Below, in pieces: positions 48,437 to 58,358 of a stretch of 64,000 bases of DNA (its first letter is position 1; every line of letters begins with the position of its first letter). The notes beneath the pieces were generated by a model. The model searched no databases. It was given only the letters and a program-made list of their open reading frames with translations, and had not been told where the DNA came from. The position numbers were made by a program, and so were the translations under genes. Origin of the DNA: an uncultured Clostridia bacterium (GTDB lineage Bacteria; Bacillota; Clostridia; Oscillospirales; JAAYOS01); assembly GCA_947631015.1 (NCBI GenBank), contig CANRJS010000008.1, forward strand, positions 1 to 64,000, in the 5' to 3' direction.

Positions 48437-49261
48437 GTGAATCTTATACAGTCTATTATATTGGGGCTCATACAGGGACTTACGGAGTTCCTTCCGGTGT
48501 CCAGCTCGGGGCATCTCGTTATATTCGAGAACCTTTTCAAGCTCGAGAGCGCGGAGAGCTCGAACCTGTTCTTCGACGTGCTGCTGCACTTCGGAACGCT
48601 CGTCGCGGTCGTGATAGCCTTCCGGCAGGACATAGCGGAGCTTCTGCGCGCGTTCTTCGGAATGTTCCGGCGGGGCGACCCGAACCGTCAGCGCGACCTA
48701 TTTTCGCGCAGGCTGATACTTATGCTCGTAGTCGGAACGCTCCCGCTGCTTGCGATAATGCCGGTAAAGGACGTCATCGAGGGTGCGCGGGCATATCCGT
48801 GGATAGTCGGCATAGCGCTGTTTGTGACGGCAGGACTGCTGTTCCTTGCCGACCGCGTGGGGAAGGGCCGCAAGACCGAGAAGAACGCGACGATGCTCGA
48901 TGCGCTGCTGATAGGGCTTATGCAGGCTGTCGCTGTGACGCCGGGCATAAGCCGCTCCGGCTCCACCATTTCGATGGGTGTGTTCCGGGGCTTCGAGCGG
49001 AACTTTGCCGTGAAGTTCAGCTTCCTGCTCTCGCTTCCCGCAGTCCTCGGTGCGACACTGCTCGAGACTGCGGACGCGGTAAAGACCGGCATCGACTGGA
49101 CACTCATGCCGGTCTACCTCGCGGGAATGGTGACGGCGGGAGTGAGCGGATTCTTCGCGATAAAGCTCGTTCGGTACATAGCAAACAAGGGCAAGTTCGG
49201 ATGGTTTGCTGTCTACTGCGCTGCCGCCGGAATAGCGGCGATAGTCATATCGTTCATATAA
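48437..49261 (+). CDS. uppP: Undecaprenyl-diphosphatase
   Basis: A 274-residue BacA-type membrane enzyme with about eight helices. SIILGLIQGLTEFLPVSSSG (conserved Glu) and PGISRSGSTISMGVFRGF (conserved Arg/Ser) are the catalytic motifs, and HFGTLVAVVIAFRQDI is the intermediate signature. It dephosphorylates undecaprenyl pyrophosphate outside the membrane and recycles the carrier for peptidoglycan and teichoic acid synthesis. It may affect bacitracin tolerance. GTG 48437 has ACGGAGG upstream. ftsK follows after 36 bases. Confidence 0.95.
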   Translation: MNLIQSIILGLIQGLTEFLPVSSSGHLVIFENLFKLESAESSNLFFDVLLHFGTLVAVVIAFRQDIAELLRAFFGMFRRGDPNRQRDLFSRRLILMLVVGTLPLLAIMPVKDVIEGARAYPWIVGIALFVTAGLLFLADRVGKGRKTEKNATMLDALLIGLMQAVAVTPGISRSGSTISMGVFRGFERNFAVKFSFLLSLPAVLGATLLETADAVKTGIDWTLMPVYLAGMVTAGVSGFFAIKLVRYIANKGKFGWFAVYCAAAGIAAIVISFI

Positions 49262-49297
49262 GCGCTCATATAAAGACAGGGAAGTGTAATTTGTAAA

Positions 49298-52021
49298 ATG
49301 GCTCAGTCTACGGCAAAGAAGAAAAAGACGGCCGCCGCCCCGGCGTCCGGCCGGGGAAAGAGGACGGCGGCGACGACGGCGTCCGCCGTCGAAAAGAAGA
49401 AGCCGATACGGCGGCAGGTGGGCGCGGCGGTATGCGCCTTCCTCGCGCTGTGCGTGCTCTTTGCGATATTCGGGCACGACGCGGTCGTTTTGAAGTGGCT
49501 CTGGTACTTCTGCCGGGGTCTCGTGGGATGGGGAACGTGGCTGCTGCCGCTGCTGCTCCTGTCGGCGGCGCTCAAGCTGTTCTTCCACAGGGGACATCCG
49601 GTGCGCCTGCGCGTGACCTGTACGCTCCTGCTCGCGCCGCTCGCGGGCGCGCTCGTACACCTCATAGGAGACAAGACGGAGTACACTCTGGGACTTCAGA
49701 TGTTCGGCGCGCTCTACACCTCCGGGACGGCGAGTACGTCCGGCGGAGTGCTCGGCGGGACATTAGCGGTGCTCCTGCGGAGCGGCCTCGGAACCGCGCT
49801 CTCGGTGATACTGCTGGCGCTCCTGATACTCGGAGACGCGGCGGCGGCCTACAATCCGCAGCTGAAGCGGCTCATAAAGTATCTCAGCGAGCGCGAGCGG
49901 CCGGAGTACGAGCCCGAGCCGGAGCCGGAGACTCTGCCGGTAAAGCGGCGCGGAAAGACCGAGACGCCTGCGTCCGAACCCGCGCCCGAAGCCGCTTCGG
50001 CTCCGGCGGGGGAGAAGGAAAAGACCGCGGCAATAGACATCCCCGGTCCGGGAGCGCCGAGCCGCAGGGAGCTCCGACGCGAGAAACGGGAGGCAAAGAA
50101 GCTCCTGCGTGAGCGCGCCGTCGCCACGCCGGACGAGGTAATGAACGGCATAAAGGAGAGCGCGGCGCCCTCCGAACCGAATTACGGCCGTCTGCCGATA
50201 GATATGCCCTCGCCGCGTGACCCAGTGCCGCCGCTTGAGATGCGTCCCGGCCTTAACGACGACCCGGCTTCCGGCGAAACGTCCGCACCGGAGGAGGCGG
50301 CGGCCGCCGAGGACGACCTGCCGCCCTTCCTCGAGGAGGAGCCGAGCGATGAGGTAGAGTTTGAAGCGCCTCGGGAGGAAGCGCCGTCCCGCGCGCCTAC
50401 TCTGCGTCCTGCGAACAAGACGACCCACGAGCCGAAGATAGTCGATACGCTCGGCGGAAGCAAGGCGGACGCCGAGCGGCGCGAGCGTGAGGCGGCGGTG
50501 AGCGCGGTCGCGGCGGAGGTCGCGGCGGCGCACGTCGCGTCTGAGACCGGCGCATACGCCTACCCCTCGGTGGAACTGCTCAACGAGGCTCCGCCCGTCG
50601 CCGCGTCTGACGCCTCCGGCGAGATGCGTCTCAACGCACAGCGCCTTGCGGACACGCTCCGCAGCTTCGGAATAGACGCAAAGATAAACAACGTCACGCG
50701 CGGGCCGTCCATCACCCGCTACGAGCTGGAACTTGACCGGGGCGTGAAGCTCTCGAAGCTCTCCGGGCTTGCGGACGACATCGCGCTGTCCCTCGGCGCG
50801 GCGGGAGTCCGCATAGCGCCGATACCGGACAAGGTGTCCATCGTCGGAATAGAAGTGCCGAACAAGACCGTCGCGACCGTGTCGCTCCGCGAGATAATCG
50901 AGTCGCGCGAGTTCGGCGCGAGCAAGTCGCCGGTGTCCTTCGCGCTCGGGCGCGACATCAGCGGCGCGGCGATGGTGGGCGACATCGAAAAGCTGCCGCA
51001 CCTGCTCATAGCCGGCACCACAGGCTCGGGCAAGTCGGTCTGCATGAACTCGCTCATCATCAGCCTGCTCTACAAGAGCTCGCCCGACGAGGTCAAGCTG
51101 ATAATGGTCGACCCGAAGATGATAGAACTGAACGTCTACAACAAGGTCCCGCACCTGCTCATCCCGGTCGTCACCGACCCGAAGAAGGCGGCGGGGGCGC
51201 TCCAGTGGGCGGTCGGAGAGATGATGAACCGCTACGGCGCCTTCCGCGAGGCGGCGGTGAGAAACATCACCGAGTACAACGACCACGCCGAGCGGAACCA
51301 CACAAAGAAAATGCCGAGGATAGTGATACTCATAGACGAGCTCGCCGACCTGATGCTCGTCGCGGCAAAGGAGGTCGAGGAGTCTATCTGCCGCATCGCG
51401 CAGATGGCGCGCGCGGCGGGGATGCACCTCGTCATCGCAACGCAGTCGCCGCGGGCGGACGTCATAACCGGCATCATGAAGGCGAACATCCCGAGCCGCA
51501 TAGCCTTCGCCGTCGCGAGCTCGCTCGAGAGCCGCATAATCATGGACACTCCCGGCGCGGAGAAATTAGTCGGACGCGGGGATATGCTCTACGTGCCGGT
51601 CGGCTCGCGCAAGTCCACGCGCATACAGGGCTGCTTCGTCAGCTCCGAGGAGGTCGAGCGTGTGGTGGACTTCATCAAGACCTCCTCCGGCGCGCCTACA
51701 TACTCGGAGGAGGTCATAAACCAGATAGAAAAGGCCTCGCAGGAGGGAACAGCGCAGTCGGAGGACGGCGTGCCGGACGGCGCGGACGACCGCGACGAGA
51801 TGTTCTCCGCCGCGGTGGAGGTGCTGCTCGAGACGGGGCAGGCGTCGGTGTCGATGCTCCAGCGCCGTCTCAAGCTCGGATACGCCCGCGCGGCGCGGCT
51901 CGTGGACCAGCTCGAGCGGCGCGGCATTGTCGGACCGTTCGAGGGCGCGAAGCCTCGCCAGCTCCTTATCACCCGCGAGGAGTGGGAGGAAATGAAGCTC
52001 CAGAACCCCGACTATCAGTGA
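49298..52021 (+). CDS. ftsK: FtsK/SpoIIIE DNA translocase
   Basis: A 907-residue protein. A basic N-terminus is followed by four or so helices (about residues 45-190), then an acidic Pro/Glu-rich linker to about 430. The FtsK alpha domain contains [20 protein letters not shown], and the motor has Walker [16 protein letters not shown] (about 569-583) and Walker [14 protein letters not shown]. The winged-helix gamma domain that reads KOPS/SRS sites is at the C-terminus ([20 protein letters not shown], then [17 protein letters not shown]). The linker is long for SpoIIIE but normal for FtsK. It moves chromosome ends during division or sporulation. Confidence 0.95.
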   Translation: MAQSTAKKKKTAAAPASGRGKRTAATTASAVEKKKPIRRQVGAAVCAFLALCVLFAIFGHDAVVLKWLWYFCRGLVGWGTWLLPLLLLSAALKLFFHRGHPVRLRVTCTLLLAPLAGALVHLIGDKTEYTLGLQMFGALYTSGTASTSGGVLGGTLAVLLRSGLGTALSVILLALLILGDAAAAYNPQLKRLIKYLSERERPEYEPEPEPETLPVKRRGKTETPASEPAPEAASAPAGEKEKTAAIDIPGPGAPSRRELRREKREAKKLLRERAVATPDEVMNGIKESAAPSEPNYGRLPIDMPSPRDPVPPLEMRPGLNDDPASGETSAPEEAAAAEDDLPPFLEEEPSDEVEFEAPREEAPSRAPTLRPANKTTHEPKIVDTLGGSKADAERREREAAVSAVAAEVAAAHVASETGAYAYPSVELLNEAPPVAASDASGEMRLNAQRLADTLRSFGIDAKINNVTRGPSITRYELELDRGVKLSKLSGLADDIALSLGAAGVRIAPIPDKVSIVGIEVPNKTVATVSLREIIESREFGASKSPVSFALGRDISGAAMVGDIEKLPHLLIAGTTGSGKSVCMNSLIISLLYKSSPDEVKLIMVDPKMIELNVYNKVPHLLIPVVTDPKKAAGALQWAVGEMMNRYGAFREAAVRNITEYNDHAERNHTKKMPRIVILIDELADLMLVAAKEVEESICRIAQMARAAGMHLVIATQSPRADVITGIMKANIPSRIAFAVASSLESRIIMDTPGAEKLVGRGDMLYVPVGSRKSTRIQGCFVSSEEVERVVDFIKTSSGAPTYSEEVINQIEKASQEGTAQSEDGVPDGADDRDEMFSAAVEVLLETGQASVSMLQRRLKLGYARAARLVDQLERRGIVGPFEGAKPRQLLITREEWEEMKLQNPDYQ

Positions 52022-52059
52022 CATCTGCTCTGTTATTTGCAGGAAGCGGCCGCCCGGAC

Positions 52060-52088
52060 TTGCATTCGGCGCGCCGCTGTGCTACAAT
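52060..52088 (+). promoter_or_regulatory. Promoter of the lipoprotein pair
   Basis: TTGCAT (52060-52065), 17 bases, TACAAT (52083-52088). Confidence 0.7.
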
Positions 52089-52153
52089 ATCAAATTGAAG
52101 TGCGGCGGGACGGCTCCGCCCCGGTGCACAAGCCTTTCCACGGAGGAATAATC

Positions 52154-52711
52154 ATGACTTCCATGAAGAAAATACTTACCGTGCTTCTTGCGTTTGCGAT
52201 GATTCTTTCGATTGCCGCCTGCTCGGAGGCGCAGGAGGTCTCCGGGAGCAGCGACCCCGGATTCTCCGCCGCAGACCTCTCTCTTTCCCACGGCGGCAGC
52301 ACCTACAAGTGCGACGTGCATATCGAGGACATAATCTCCGCTCTCGGCGAGGGCTACACCTACTCCGAGGCGATGAGCTGCGCCTACGACGGGCTCGACA
52401 AGGTCTACGGCTACGAGACGGAGGGCGCGGACTTCTCCACCCGCCCGGACGGCGACCGCGACCTCGTCTGCGAGATATACGTCTACTCCGGCGACTGGCA
52501 GACCTCGAAGGGGATAAAGATAGGCTCCACTGCGGACGACGTCACGGCCGCCTACGGCGAGCCGAGCCGCGCGACAAATTTTGTCAGCTACTACGAGCTG
52601 CCCGCCTCAAACGACCTCAGCACCAGCGCGAGTCTCTACTTCTATTTTGACGGCGACGGAGTGGTCACTTCCTTCGGCATCGTCGCCGAGCAGCTTATAG
52701 GGGAGGAATAA
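52154..52711 (+). CDS. Putative lipoprotein
   Basis: A 185-residue protein with signal KKILTVLLAFAMILSIAAC; the lipobox is SIAAC. The mature part (DVHIEDIISALGEGYTYSEA, then GIKIGSTADDVTAAYGEP) contains the GSTxxDVxxxYGxP motif seen in small Clostridia lipoproteins of BLIP/SmpA-like type. GGAGG precedes ATG 52154. The next gene starts three bases after its stop. The function is unknown; it is probably attached outside the membrane. Confidence 0.75.
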   Translation: MTSMKKILTVLLAFAMILSIAACSEAQEVSGSSDPGFSAADLSLSHGGSTYKCDVHIEDIISALGEGYTYSEAMSCAYDGLDKVYGYETEGADFSTRPDGDRDLVCEIYVYSGDWQTSKGIKIGSTADDVTAAYGEPSRATNFVSYYELPASNDLSTSASLYFYFDGDGVVTSFGIVAEQLIGEE

Positions 52712-52714
52712 CCG

Positions 52715-53578
52715 ATGAAACGGACTGCCGCGATACTGCTTCTTCTTGCGATGCTGTTCGGGCTTGCGTCCTGCGGCGGCGGGACGTCCGCCTCGACCGA
52801 GCCTTCCGTCGAGGCGAGCGCCGATGTGTCGGCCGCGCCGAGCGCGCCGGCGTCCGTCGAACCGAGCAAAATTCCGAGCGAGGAGCCCTCGGAGGAACCG
52901 AGCGAGGCGCCGAGCGTTGAACCGTCCGCCGAACCGTCGGAAGAACCCTCCGCCGAGCCTTCGGAGGAGCCGTCCGTTGCACCGTCCGAGACGCCGAGCG
53001 AAGCGCCGTCGGAGGAGCCGAGCGAGATACCGTCGGAAGACCCGGGCGTAGAGACCTCCGGCAGCATTGAGGAGACCGTCGCGGTCGGCACAAAGACCGG
53101 GGACGACGTGCTTGACGACGCCGTGCTCGAAGTGATCGAGGACGTGTGCAGCGCGGATGCGTCGCTTGAGGACAACCTCGGCGCGCTCTTTGACTGGATG
53201 ACAAAGAACCTCACCTACCGCAACGTCACGGTCGACCTCTCGAACGGCTACACCGACGAGCTCGTCATAGACATTGCAAAGACGCTTATAACGACCTATC
53301 GAGGAGCGTGCGAGCACAACGCCGCCCTGATGAAGGTGTTCTGCGACCGTCTCGGAGCGCCGGCTGTCTGCGTCTCCGGCGACTTCAAAAACGAGAGCGG
53401 AGCGTGGGTCGAGCACGCGTGGTGCATCTGCGAGATAGACGGCGCTTACCGCCATATCGACGTGCTCTACGGGCGCAACCACACCCACGGCAACGCCCGC
53501 ACGATGTTCCTTGTGACGGACGACAAGTTTTCCGACACCCACCGCTGGAACGCGGAGGACTATCCCGCCTGCGAATAG
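52715..53578 (+). CDS. Lipoprotein with transglutaminase-like domain
   Basis: A 287-residue protein. The signal (TAAILLLLAMLFGLASC) has lipobox GLASC. Residues about 25-115 are a repetitive PSxEPSEEPS/APS linker. The C-terminal transglutaminase-like fold shows the triad: Cys in YRGACEHNAALMKVFC, His in VEHAWCICEI and Asp in YRHIDVLYG. The repeat length could change by replication slippage. Such proteins act at the cell surface, often as cysteine peptidases or transamidases. The target is unknown. It is co-transcribed with the 52154 lipoprotein and lies just ahead of the dlt operon. Confidence 0.82.
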   Translation: MKRTAAILLLLAMLFGLASCGGGTSASTEPSVEASADVSAAPSAPASVEPSKIPSEEPSEEPSEAPSVEPSAEPSEEPSAEPSEEPSVAPSETPSEAPSEEPSEIPSEDPGVETSGSIEETVAVGTKTGDDVLDDAVLEVIEDVCSADASLEDNLGALFDWMTKNLTYRNVTVDLSNGYTDELVIDIAKTLITTYRGACEHNAALMKVFCDRLGAPAVCVSGDFKNESGAWVEHAWCICEIDGAYRHIDVLYGRNHTHGNARTMFLVTDDKFSDTHRWNAEDYPACE

Positions 53579-53632
53579 CGCGAGTTTACCGCCGCGAAGC
53601 GGAGCCTTCGCGGCTTTGAAGGATGCGATAAG

Positions 53633-55132
53633 ATGTTTCTGCTAGAGGGTATAAAGAAGTACGCCGCGACCGACCGCCTCGCGCTCGTCAACGGCGAAAA
53701 GAGCATGAGCTATGCCGAGCTCGACGCCGAGAGCGAGGCGTTTGCCGCGTGGCTTCTCGAGACGTTCCCGGGTGACAAGACCCCGGTCGTCATATACGGA
53801 CACAAGGAGATGGCGCTCCTGCCCTGCGCCTACGGCGCTCTGAAGGCGGGGAGAGCCTACGTCCCGATAGACATAACCGTCCCCGCCGACCGCGTGAAGC
53901 AAATCGTGGAGGAGGTGCGTCCCACCGCCGCCGTTGACTTCTGCGGGACGGGAATAGACGCGGAGAGGACGCTTTCGGCGGACGACTTGGCGGAGGTGTT
54001 CCGAAAGTACCGGGGCGTCGAGGTCCTGCGCTCCGCGTGGGCGAGCGGGAGCGACTACGCGTACATACTCTTCACCTCCGGCTCGACCGGTAAGCCGAAG
54101 GGCGTCACGATAATGATTTCAAATGTGGAGAACTTCGACCGGGAGTTCTCGCCGTGGCTCGAGAGCAGGGGACATGTCATGCTCAGTCAAGCGAGCTATT
54201 CCTTTGACCTGTCGGTGCTGCCGGTGTGGCTCGGAATGGCGCACGGCTTCACCCTCCACACCTTCGAGAAGTCGGTGGGGGAGGACTTCGCGGAGCTGTT
54301 CTCGCGGCTCGGAAAGTCGGACATATCGGTCTGGGTCTCGACGCCGTCCTTTGCGGAGATGTGCTGTTCCTCCGACCGCTTTGACGAAAACCTCCTGCCT
54401 TCGCTTGACCGCTTCATCTTCTGCGGCGAGGTGCTGACGCACCGCCTCGTGGACGAGCTTTTCCGACGCTTCCCGCGTGCGAAGGTGATAAACACCTACG
54501 GCCCCACCGAGTCGACCGTCCTCGTGTCCGCCGTGGAAGTAACGGCGGAGATGGCGGCGGACGAGCGCTCCATACCCGTGGGCGAGCCGCTGCCGGAGGT
54601 CACGTTCCGCATAGCGGACGGGGACGGGCGAGAGCTTCCCGAGGGCGAGGAGGGCGAGCTGCTGATAATCTCAAAGAGCGTCAGCGCGGGCTACTTCAAG
54701 CGTCCCGACCTCACCGAAAAGTCGTTCTTTACGGATGAGAAGCTCGGAAAGCGCGGCTACCACACCGGAGACAGCGCCTACCGGCTGGGGAATATGTACT
54801 ACTACCGGGGACGCATCGACAATCAGATAAAGCTCAACGGCTACCGCATAGAGATAGAGGACGTGGAAAAGAACCTCGCGCTCGTATCGAACGTCGCGCG
54901 CGCCGCCGTCCTGCCCGTCTACGACGGGGAGACGATACGCTCGCTTACGGCGTTCGTCATACTCGAGGAGCCGGACGGCCTTGCAAACCTCGAGCGCGCA
55001 GTGAAGATAAAGCGCGAGCTCCGTGAACTCATACCGGCGTACATGGTGCCGAGAAGGATAACCGCCGTCGAGAGCTTCCCGCTCACGGCAAACGACAAGA
55101 TAGACAAAAAGAAGCTGCGCGAGCTGCTTTGA
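53633..55132 (+). CDS. dltA: D-alanine--carrier protein ligase DltA
   Basis: A 499-residue AMP-forming ligase of the adenylation superfamily. FTSGSTGKPKGV is the ATP-binding P-loop. NTYGPTESTV, YHTGDSAYRLGNMYYYRGR and NGYRIEIEDVE are typical DltA blocks, and the catalytic lysine is in TANDKIDKKKL. It activates D-alanine and loads it on DltC. GAAGGATG precedes ATG 53633. It is the first gene of the dlt operon. Confidence 0.95.
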   Translation: MFLLEGIKKYAATDRLALVNGEKSMSYAELDAESEAFAAWLLETFPGDKTPVVIYGHKEMALLPCAYGALKAGRAYVPIDITVPADRVKQIVEEVRPTAAVDFCGTGIDAERTLSADDLAEVFRKYRGVEVLRSAWASGSDYAYILFTSGSTGKPKGVTIMISNVENFDREFSPWLESRGHVMLSQASYSFDLSVLPVWLGMAHGFTLHTFEKSVGEDFAELFSRLGKSDISVWVSTPSFAEMCCSSDRFDENLLPSLDRFIFCGEVLTHRLVDELFRRFPRAKVINTYGPTESTVLVSAVEVTAEMAADERSIPVGEPLPEVTFRIADGDGRELPEGEEGELLIISKSVSAGYFKRPDLTEKSFFTDEKLGKRGYHTGDSAYRLGNMYYYRGRIDNQIKLNGYRIEIEDVEKNLALVSNVARAAVLPVYDGETIRSLTAFVILEEPDGLANLERAVKIKRELRELIPAYMVPRRITAVESFPLTANDKIDKKKLRELL

Positions 55133-55189
55133 AGCGCGTCCCGCCGCGCGGGGACGCGGCACACTCCCTGATGTTTTCGGAGGACTTTT

Positions 55190-56329
55190 ATGGATTTGTA
55201 TGAAGGGCTGGGCTTCTTTCTTCTGCTCGCGGCTCTGCTCCTGCCCGCCGTGGTGCTCGGTCTCTGCGGCGTGCGGCTCAAGTGGTACGGCCTCGCGGTG
55301 ACGGTCGCGATACTCCTCGTCACCTTCCGCGGATGGCAGGCGAAGGCCTGCCTCGCGGCGTTCTACATACTCGAGCTCGTCTGTGTGGAGGTCTACGCGC
55401 AGGTGCGCGCGCGGTGCGACAAGCGCCCGGTGCTATGGCTGTTCCTGCTCGTCGCGCTCGCGCCGCTCTGTATGGTGAAGCTCGGCACCGTCACAGACGC
55501 GTTTGACTTCTTCCGTCTTGTCGGCGTGAGCTACATGACCTTCCGCTCGGTTCAGGTGCTTATCGAGATATACGACGGGCTTATAAAGGACGTCGGGATA
55601 GCCGACTTCAGCTACTTCCTGCTGTTCTTCCCGTCGGTGAGCTCCGGCCCGATAGACCGCTACCGCCGGTTTCTTAAGGACATCGAGGCGAAGCCCACAC
55701 GCGGGGAATACGCGGAGCTCGTGCGGCGCGGGATATGGAAGCTTGTCACCGGCGCCGCGATGAACTTCGGCATAGGGAACTTCCTCTACGCGCACTGGCT
55801 CGCGCCGCTGCCGGAGAGCGGGTTCCTGGCGTCGGTGTCGTACATGTACGGCTACGCGTTCTTCCTGTTCTTCAACTTCGCCGGATACAGCCTGATGGCC
55901 GTCGGCACGGCGTATATCCTCGGCGTGAAGATGCCGGATAACTTCAATATGCCCTTTATCAGCGTCGACATGAAGAACTTCTGGTCGCGCTGGCACATAT
56001 CCCTTTCGACGTGGCTGCGGGACTTCGTGTATACGCGCTTCTGCACGGCAGCGCTCAGGGGAAAGTGGTTCCGCGACCGCCGCACCGCGTCCTATATCGG
56101 CTACGTCATAACGATGCTCACGATGGGCGTCTGGCACGGTCTTACGCCCGCCTACATACTCTACGGCGCGTACCACGGGGTATTGATGTGCCTCAACGAG
56201 ATAGCCGACCTGCGTTGGAAGCGCTTCAAGCAGATAAAGCGGAGCGGCGTCGGGCAGGTCATAATGGTTATCATAACGTTCCACCTTTTCAGCTTCGGAC
56301 TGCTGATATTCAGCGGAAGAATAATCTAG
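55190..56329 (+). CDS. dltB: Membrane acyltransferase DltB (MBOAT)
   Basis: A 379-residue MBOAT protein with about 10 helices. FFPSVSSGPIDRYRRFL and MKNFWSRWHISLSTWLRDFV are the family motifs, and MGVWHGLTPAYILYGAYHG carries the invariant histidine. It passes D-alanine from DltC across the membrane toward DltD or teichoic acid. GGAGGAC precedes ATG 55190. DltC follows after 17 bases. Confidence 0.95.
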   Translation: MDLYEGLGFFLLLAALLLPAVVLGLCGVRLKWYGLAVTVAILLVTFRGWQAKACLAAFYILELVCVEVYAQVRARCDKRPVLWLFLLVALAPLCMVKLGTVTDAFDFFRLVGVSYMTFRSVQVLIEIYDGLIKDVGIADFSYFLLFFPSVSSGPIDRYRRFLKDIEAKPTRGEYAELVRRGIWKLVTGAAMNFGIGNFLYAHWLAPLPESGFLASVSYMYGYAFFLFFNFAGYSLMAVGTAYILGVKMPDNFNMPFISVDMKNFWSRWHISLSTWLRDFVYTRFCTAALRGKWFRDRRTASYIGYVITMLTMGVWHGLTPAYILYGAYHGVLMCLNEIADLRWKRFKQIKRSGVGQVIMVIITFHLFSFGLLIFSGRII

Positions 56330-56346
56330 TTTCGGAGGTCACTCAG

Positions 56347-56577
56347 ATGAAAGAGAAGATAATGGCCATACTTGAGGACGTCTGCGGCGCGGACGAGGGC
56401 GAGCTTTCACCGGACACCCGGCTCTTTGAGGACGGGATACTCGACTCGTTCGGCGTCATAAGCCTGTTTGTGGAGATAGAGACACAGCTCGGCATAAAGC
56501 TCGAGCCGACCGAGCTCGACCGCGACCAGCTCGCGACCCCCGCGCTCATAATCGCGGAAGTGGAGAAGCGCGCGTGA
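56347..56577 (+). CDS. dltC: D-alanyl carrier protein DltC
   Basis: A 76-residue acyl carrier protein. EDGILDSFGVISLFVEIE contains the phosphopantetheine-attachment Ser (DSF). EKIMAILEDVCGADEGEL is the usual first helix. It is modified by AcpS (21298) and loaded by DltA. GGAGG is nine bases before ATG 56347. Its last four bases overlap the dltD start. Confidence 0.93.
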   Translation: MKEKIMAILEDVCGADEGELSPDTRLFEDGILDSFGVISLFVEIETQLGIKLEPTELDRDQLATPALIIAEVEKRA

Positions 56578-57743
56578 AGAAGCTGCTCATCACCGCCGCG
56601 GCGAGCATCCTCGCGGCGGCGCTCGCACTTGGATGCGTGCGGCTTGCCGTCCGGCCGGGGGAGTACCCGCTGTCGCTTGGCAACGTCAACTACACCGAGA
56701 AGATAACCGGAACGTGGCTTGTGGAGGAGGCGGCAAAGGACCCGCGCACCGTCACGATATTCGGCTCGAGCGAGCTCCGTACCTACGACATCCTCACCCA
56801 CCCCGCAAACTTCTTCAAGGGGGAGCGCGCGGGGTTCCAGGTGAACCTCGTCGGGCGCGGCTCCTGTCAGTCGATAATCCACGCGCTCGAGATAGCCGCC
56901 TGCGGGGACGCCCTCGCGGGTACGAAGGTCGTGCTGATAACCTCCCCGCAGGCTTACGTCGAGGGAGGCATCGCACCCGACCTCTTTATGGCAAACTTCT
57001 CCGAGGAGCAGTATCTGAAGCTGATGAGCGACCCGGAGATACCGGACGAGATGAAGCTGCGCTTCTCCGAGCGCGTCCTCGCGCTCGCCGAGGCTTACGG
57101 CGCGGACGACACGTCGGCGGCGCTCCTGCTCGCACGCGGAACGGTTGAGGGCAACGGCGTCCTGAAGGCCGCCGCCGCACCGTATGCCATGGCGAGCCGC
57201 TGGCTGCTCGAGACGAAGGACCTCGCCTCTGCAAAGAAACTCATCGCGACCGAGGCGGCGGATGCTGCAATCTCCGCCGAGCCGATAGACTGGGACGCGG
57301 TGGAGGCGGCGGCCGTCGCCGAGGCGAAGGCCGCTACATCCAACAACGACTACGGCATGCTCGACGACTACTATACGACCTACATCGGGCGCAGGCTCGA
57401 ACAGCAGAAGGACAAGGACAAAGAGCTCAGCTACTCCGTGTCCGAGGAGTACGGCGACCTCCGTCTCCTCCTCGACGTCTGTAAGCTAAAGGGGATAGAG
57501 CCGATGTTTGTCCATATTCCCGTACACGGCGACTGGTCGGACTACACCGGCTTCTCGAAAGAGCTCCGCGAAGAGTACTACGAGAACGTCCGCGAGATAG
57601 TCTCGGAGTACGACAACGTGACCCTGCTCGACCTCACCGGGTACGAGTACGAAGACTATTTCCTCTGCGACGTTATGCACCTTGGATGGAAGGGGTGGCT
57701 TGAAATTGATAAAGCGCTTGTCGAGTTCTATAACGAAGGTTAA
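56574..57743 (+). CDS. dltD: DltD, D-alanyl transfer protein
   Basis: A 389-residue protein starting at GTG 56574, coupled to dltC. One N-terminal helix (LLITAAASILAAALALGC) anchors it outside the membrane. TVTIFGSSELRTY has the SGNH-like nucleophile Ser (GSSE), and the C-terminal FLCDVMHLGWKGWLEIDKAL carries the Asp and His of the triad. DltD takes D-alanine from DltB to teichoic acid. It overlaps the dltX-like gene by 44 bases. Confidence 0.92.
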   Translation: MKKLLITAAASILAAALALGCVRLAVRPGEYPLSLGNVNYTEKITGTWLVEEAAKDPRTVTIFGSSELRTYDILTHPANFFKGERAGFQVNLVGRGSCQSIIHALEIAACGDALAGTKVVLITSPQAYVEGGIAPDLFMANFSEEQYLKLMSDPEIPDEMKLRFSERVLALAEAYGADDTSAALLLARGTVEGNGVLKAAAAPYAMASRWLLETKDLASAKKLIATEAADAAISAEPIDWDAVEAAAVAEAKAATSNNDYGMLDDYYTTYIGRRLEQQKDKDKELSYSVSEEYGDLRLLLDVCKLKGIEPMFVHIPVHGDWSDYTGFSKELREEYYENVREIVSEYDNVTLLDLTGYEYEDYFLCDVMHLGWKGWLEIDKALVEFYNEG

Positions 57744-57867
57744 GGAGTTCTGCTACCGGCATACCGCCGTGTACGCGCTCGTCATAGCGGTCTGCGCCGC
57801 GCTGATACTCGCCGTGTGGGCGGCAAGCGACGGGGAGAGCGTCGCCTTTGTCTACAACGAATTTTAA
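57700..57867 (+). CDS. dltX: DltX-like small membrane protein
   Basis: A 55-residue single-pass protein starting at TTG 57700 (AAGGGG upstream) within the end of dltD. A basic N-terminus (KLIKRLSSSITKVKEFCYRH) is followed by the helix AVYALVIAVCAALILAVWAA. The C-terminus ends VAFVYNEF, very close to the FIYNEF ending of DltX, in which the tyrosine carries D-alanine across the membrane with DltB. In Bacillus and Staphylococcus, dltX is upstream of dltA; here it is at the 3' end. The final tetrapeptide YNEF supports the assignment strongly. Confidence 0.85.
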   Translation: MKLIKRLSSSITKVKEFCYRHTAVYALVIAVCAALILAVWAASDGESVAFVYNEF

Positions 57868-57879
57868 GGAGCAGGAAGT

Positions 57880-58173
57880 ATGGCAAAGATACAGCGGAAG
57901 CCTCTGGAAAAGAAAAACGCGCTGCCCCACTTCAAGGTCATCGTGCTGATACCGATAGTGGTATACCTCCTGCTCACCATCTGGTTCTTTAACAGCGACC
58001 TCGCGAGGTATCTTCTTATCATAGGGCTTGCAGTCGTCGAAGCGGCGCTCGTCGTGACGGACGGGCTCCTCCGAAAGAAGCAGGGGGGACGCTTCGACCG
58101 GGGCGACATCATGCTCGTCGGTGCGGCGGCGGTCGCTGTGGTGTACATGATTTACCTTATTGTAAAGCTCTGA
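57880..58173 (+). CDS. Small 3-helix membrane protein after dltX
   Basis: A 97-residue basic protein with three helices (VIVLIPIVVYLLLTIWFF, YLLIIGLAVVEAALVVT, and IMLVGAAAVAVVYMIYLIV). GGAGCAGG precedes ATG 57880, only 12 bases after dltX. It is clearly part of the dlt transcription unit. No family is recognised. Inference: an accessory of the D-alanylation machinery, perhaps stabilising DltB or DltX. Confidence 0.65.
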   Translation: MAKIQRKPLEKKNALPHFKVIVLIPIVVYLLLTIWFFNSDLARYLLIIGLAVVEAALVVTDGLLRKKQGGRFDRGDIMLVGAAAVAVVYMIYLIVKL

Positions 58174-58249
58174 AAAACGACGTATTTGCGCGATAATCGA
58201 AGTGTCGACGCGATAACGGAATACTAAGGAAATTTGATTCACCTTTTTC

Positions 58250-58283
58250 GGCGTCCTCGATACGAGGACGCCTTTGCTTTATT
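58250..58283 (+). terminator. Terminator of the dlt operon
   Basis: Stem GGCGTCCTCG (58250-58259), loop ATA, CGAGGACGCC (58263-58272), then TTTGCTTTATT. Confidence 0.85.
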
Positions 58284-58302
58284 CCGCGCTCCGTGATACA
58301 AT
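58274..58302 (+). promoter_or_regulatory. Promoter of band-7 gene
   Basis: TTGCTT (58274-58279), 17 bases, TACAAT (58297-58302). It overlaps the tail of the dlt terminator. Confidence 0.6.
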
Positions 58303-58358
58303 ATGTACATACGCGGGAGATACTTAAAACTGCGAAACTATGAAAGTGAGGAAATGAT

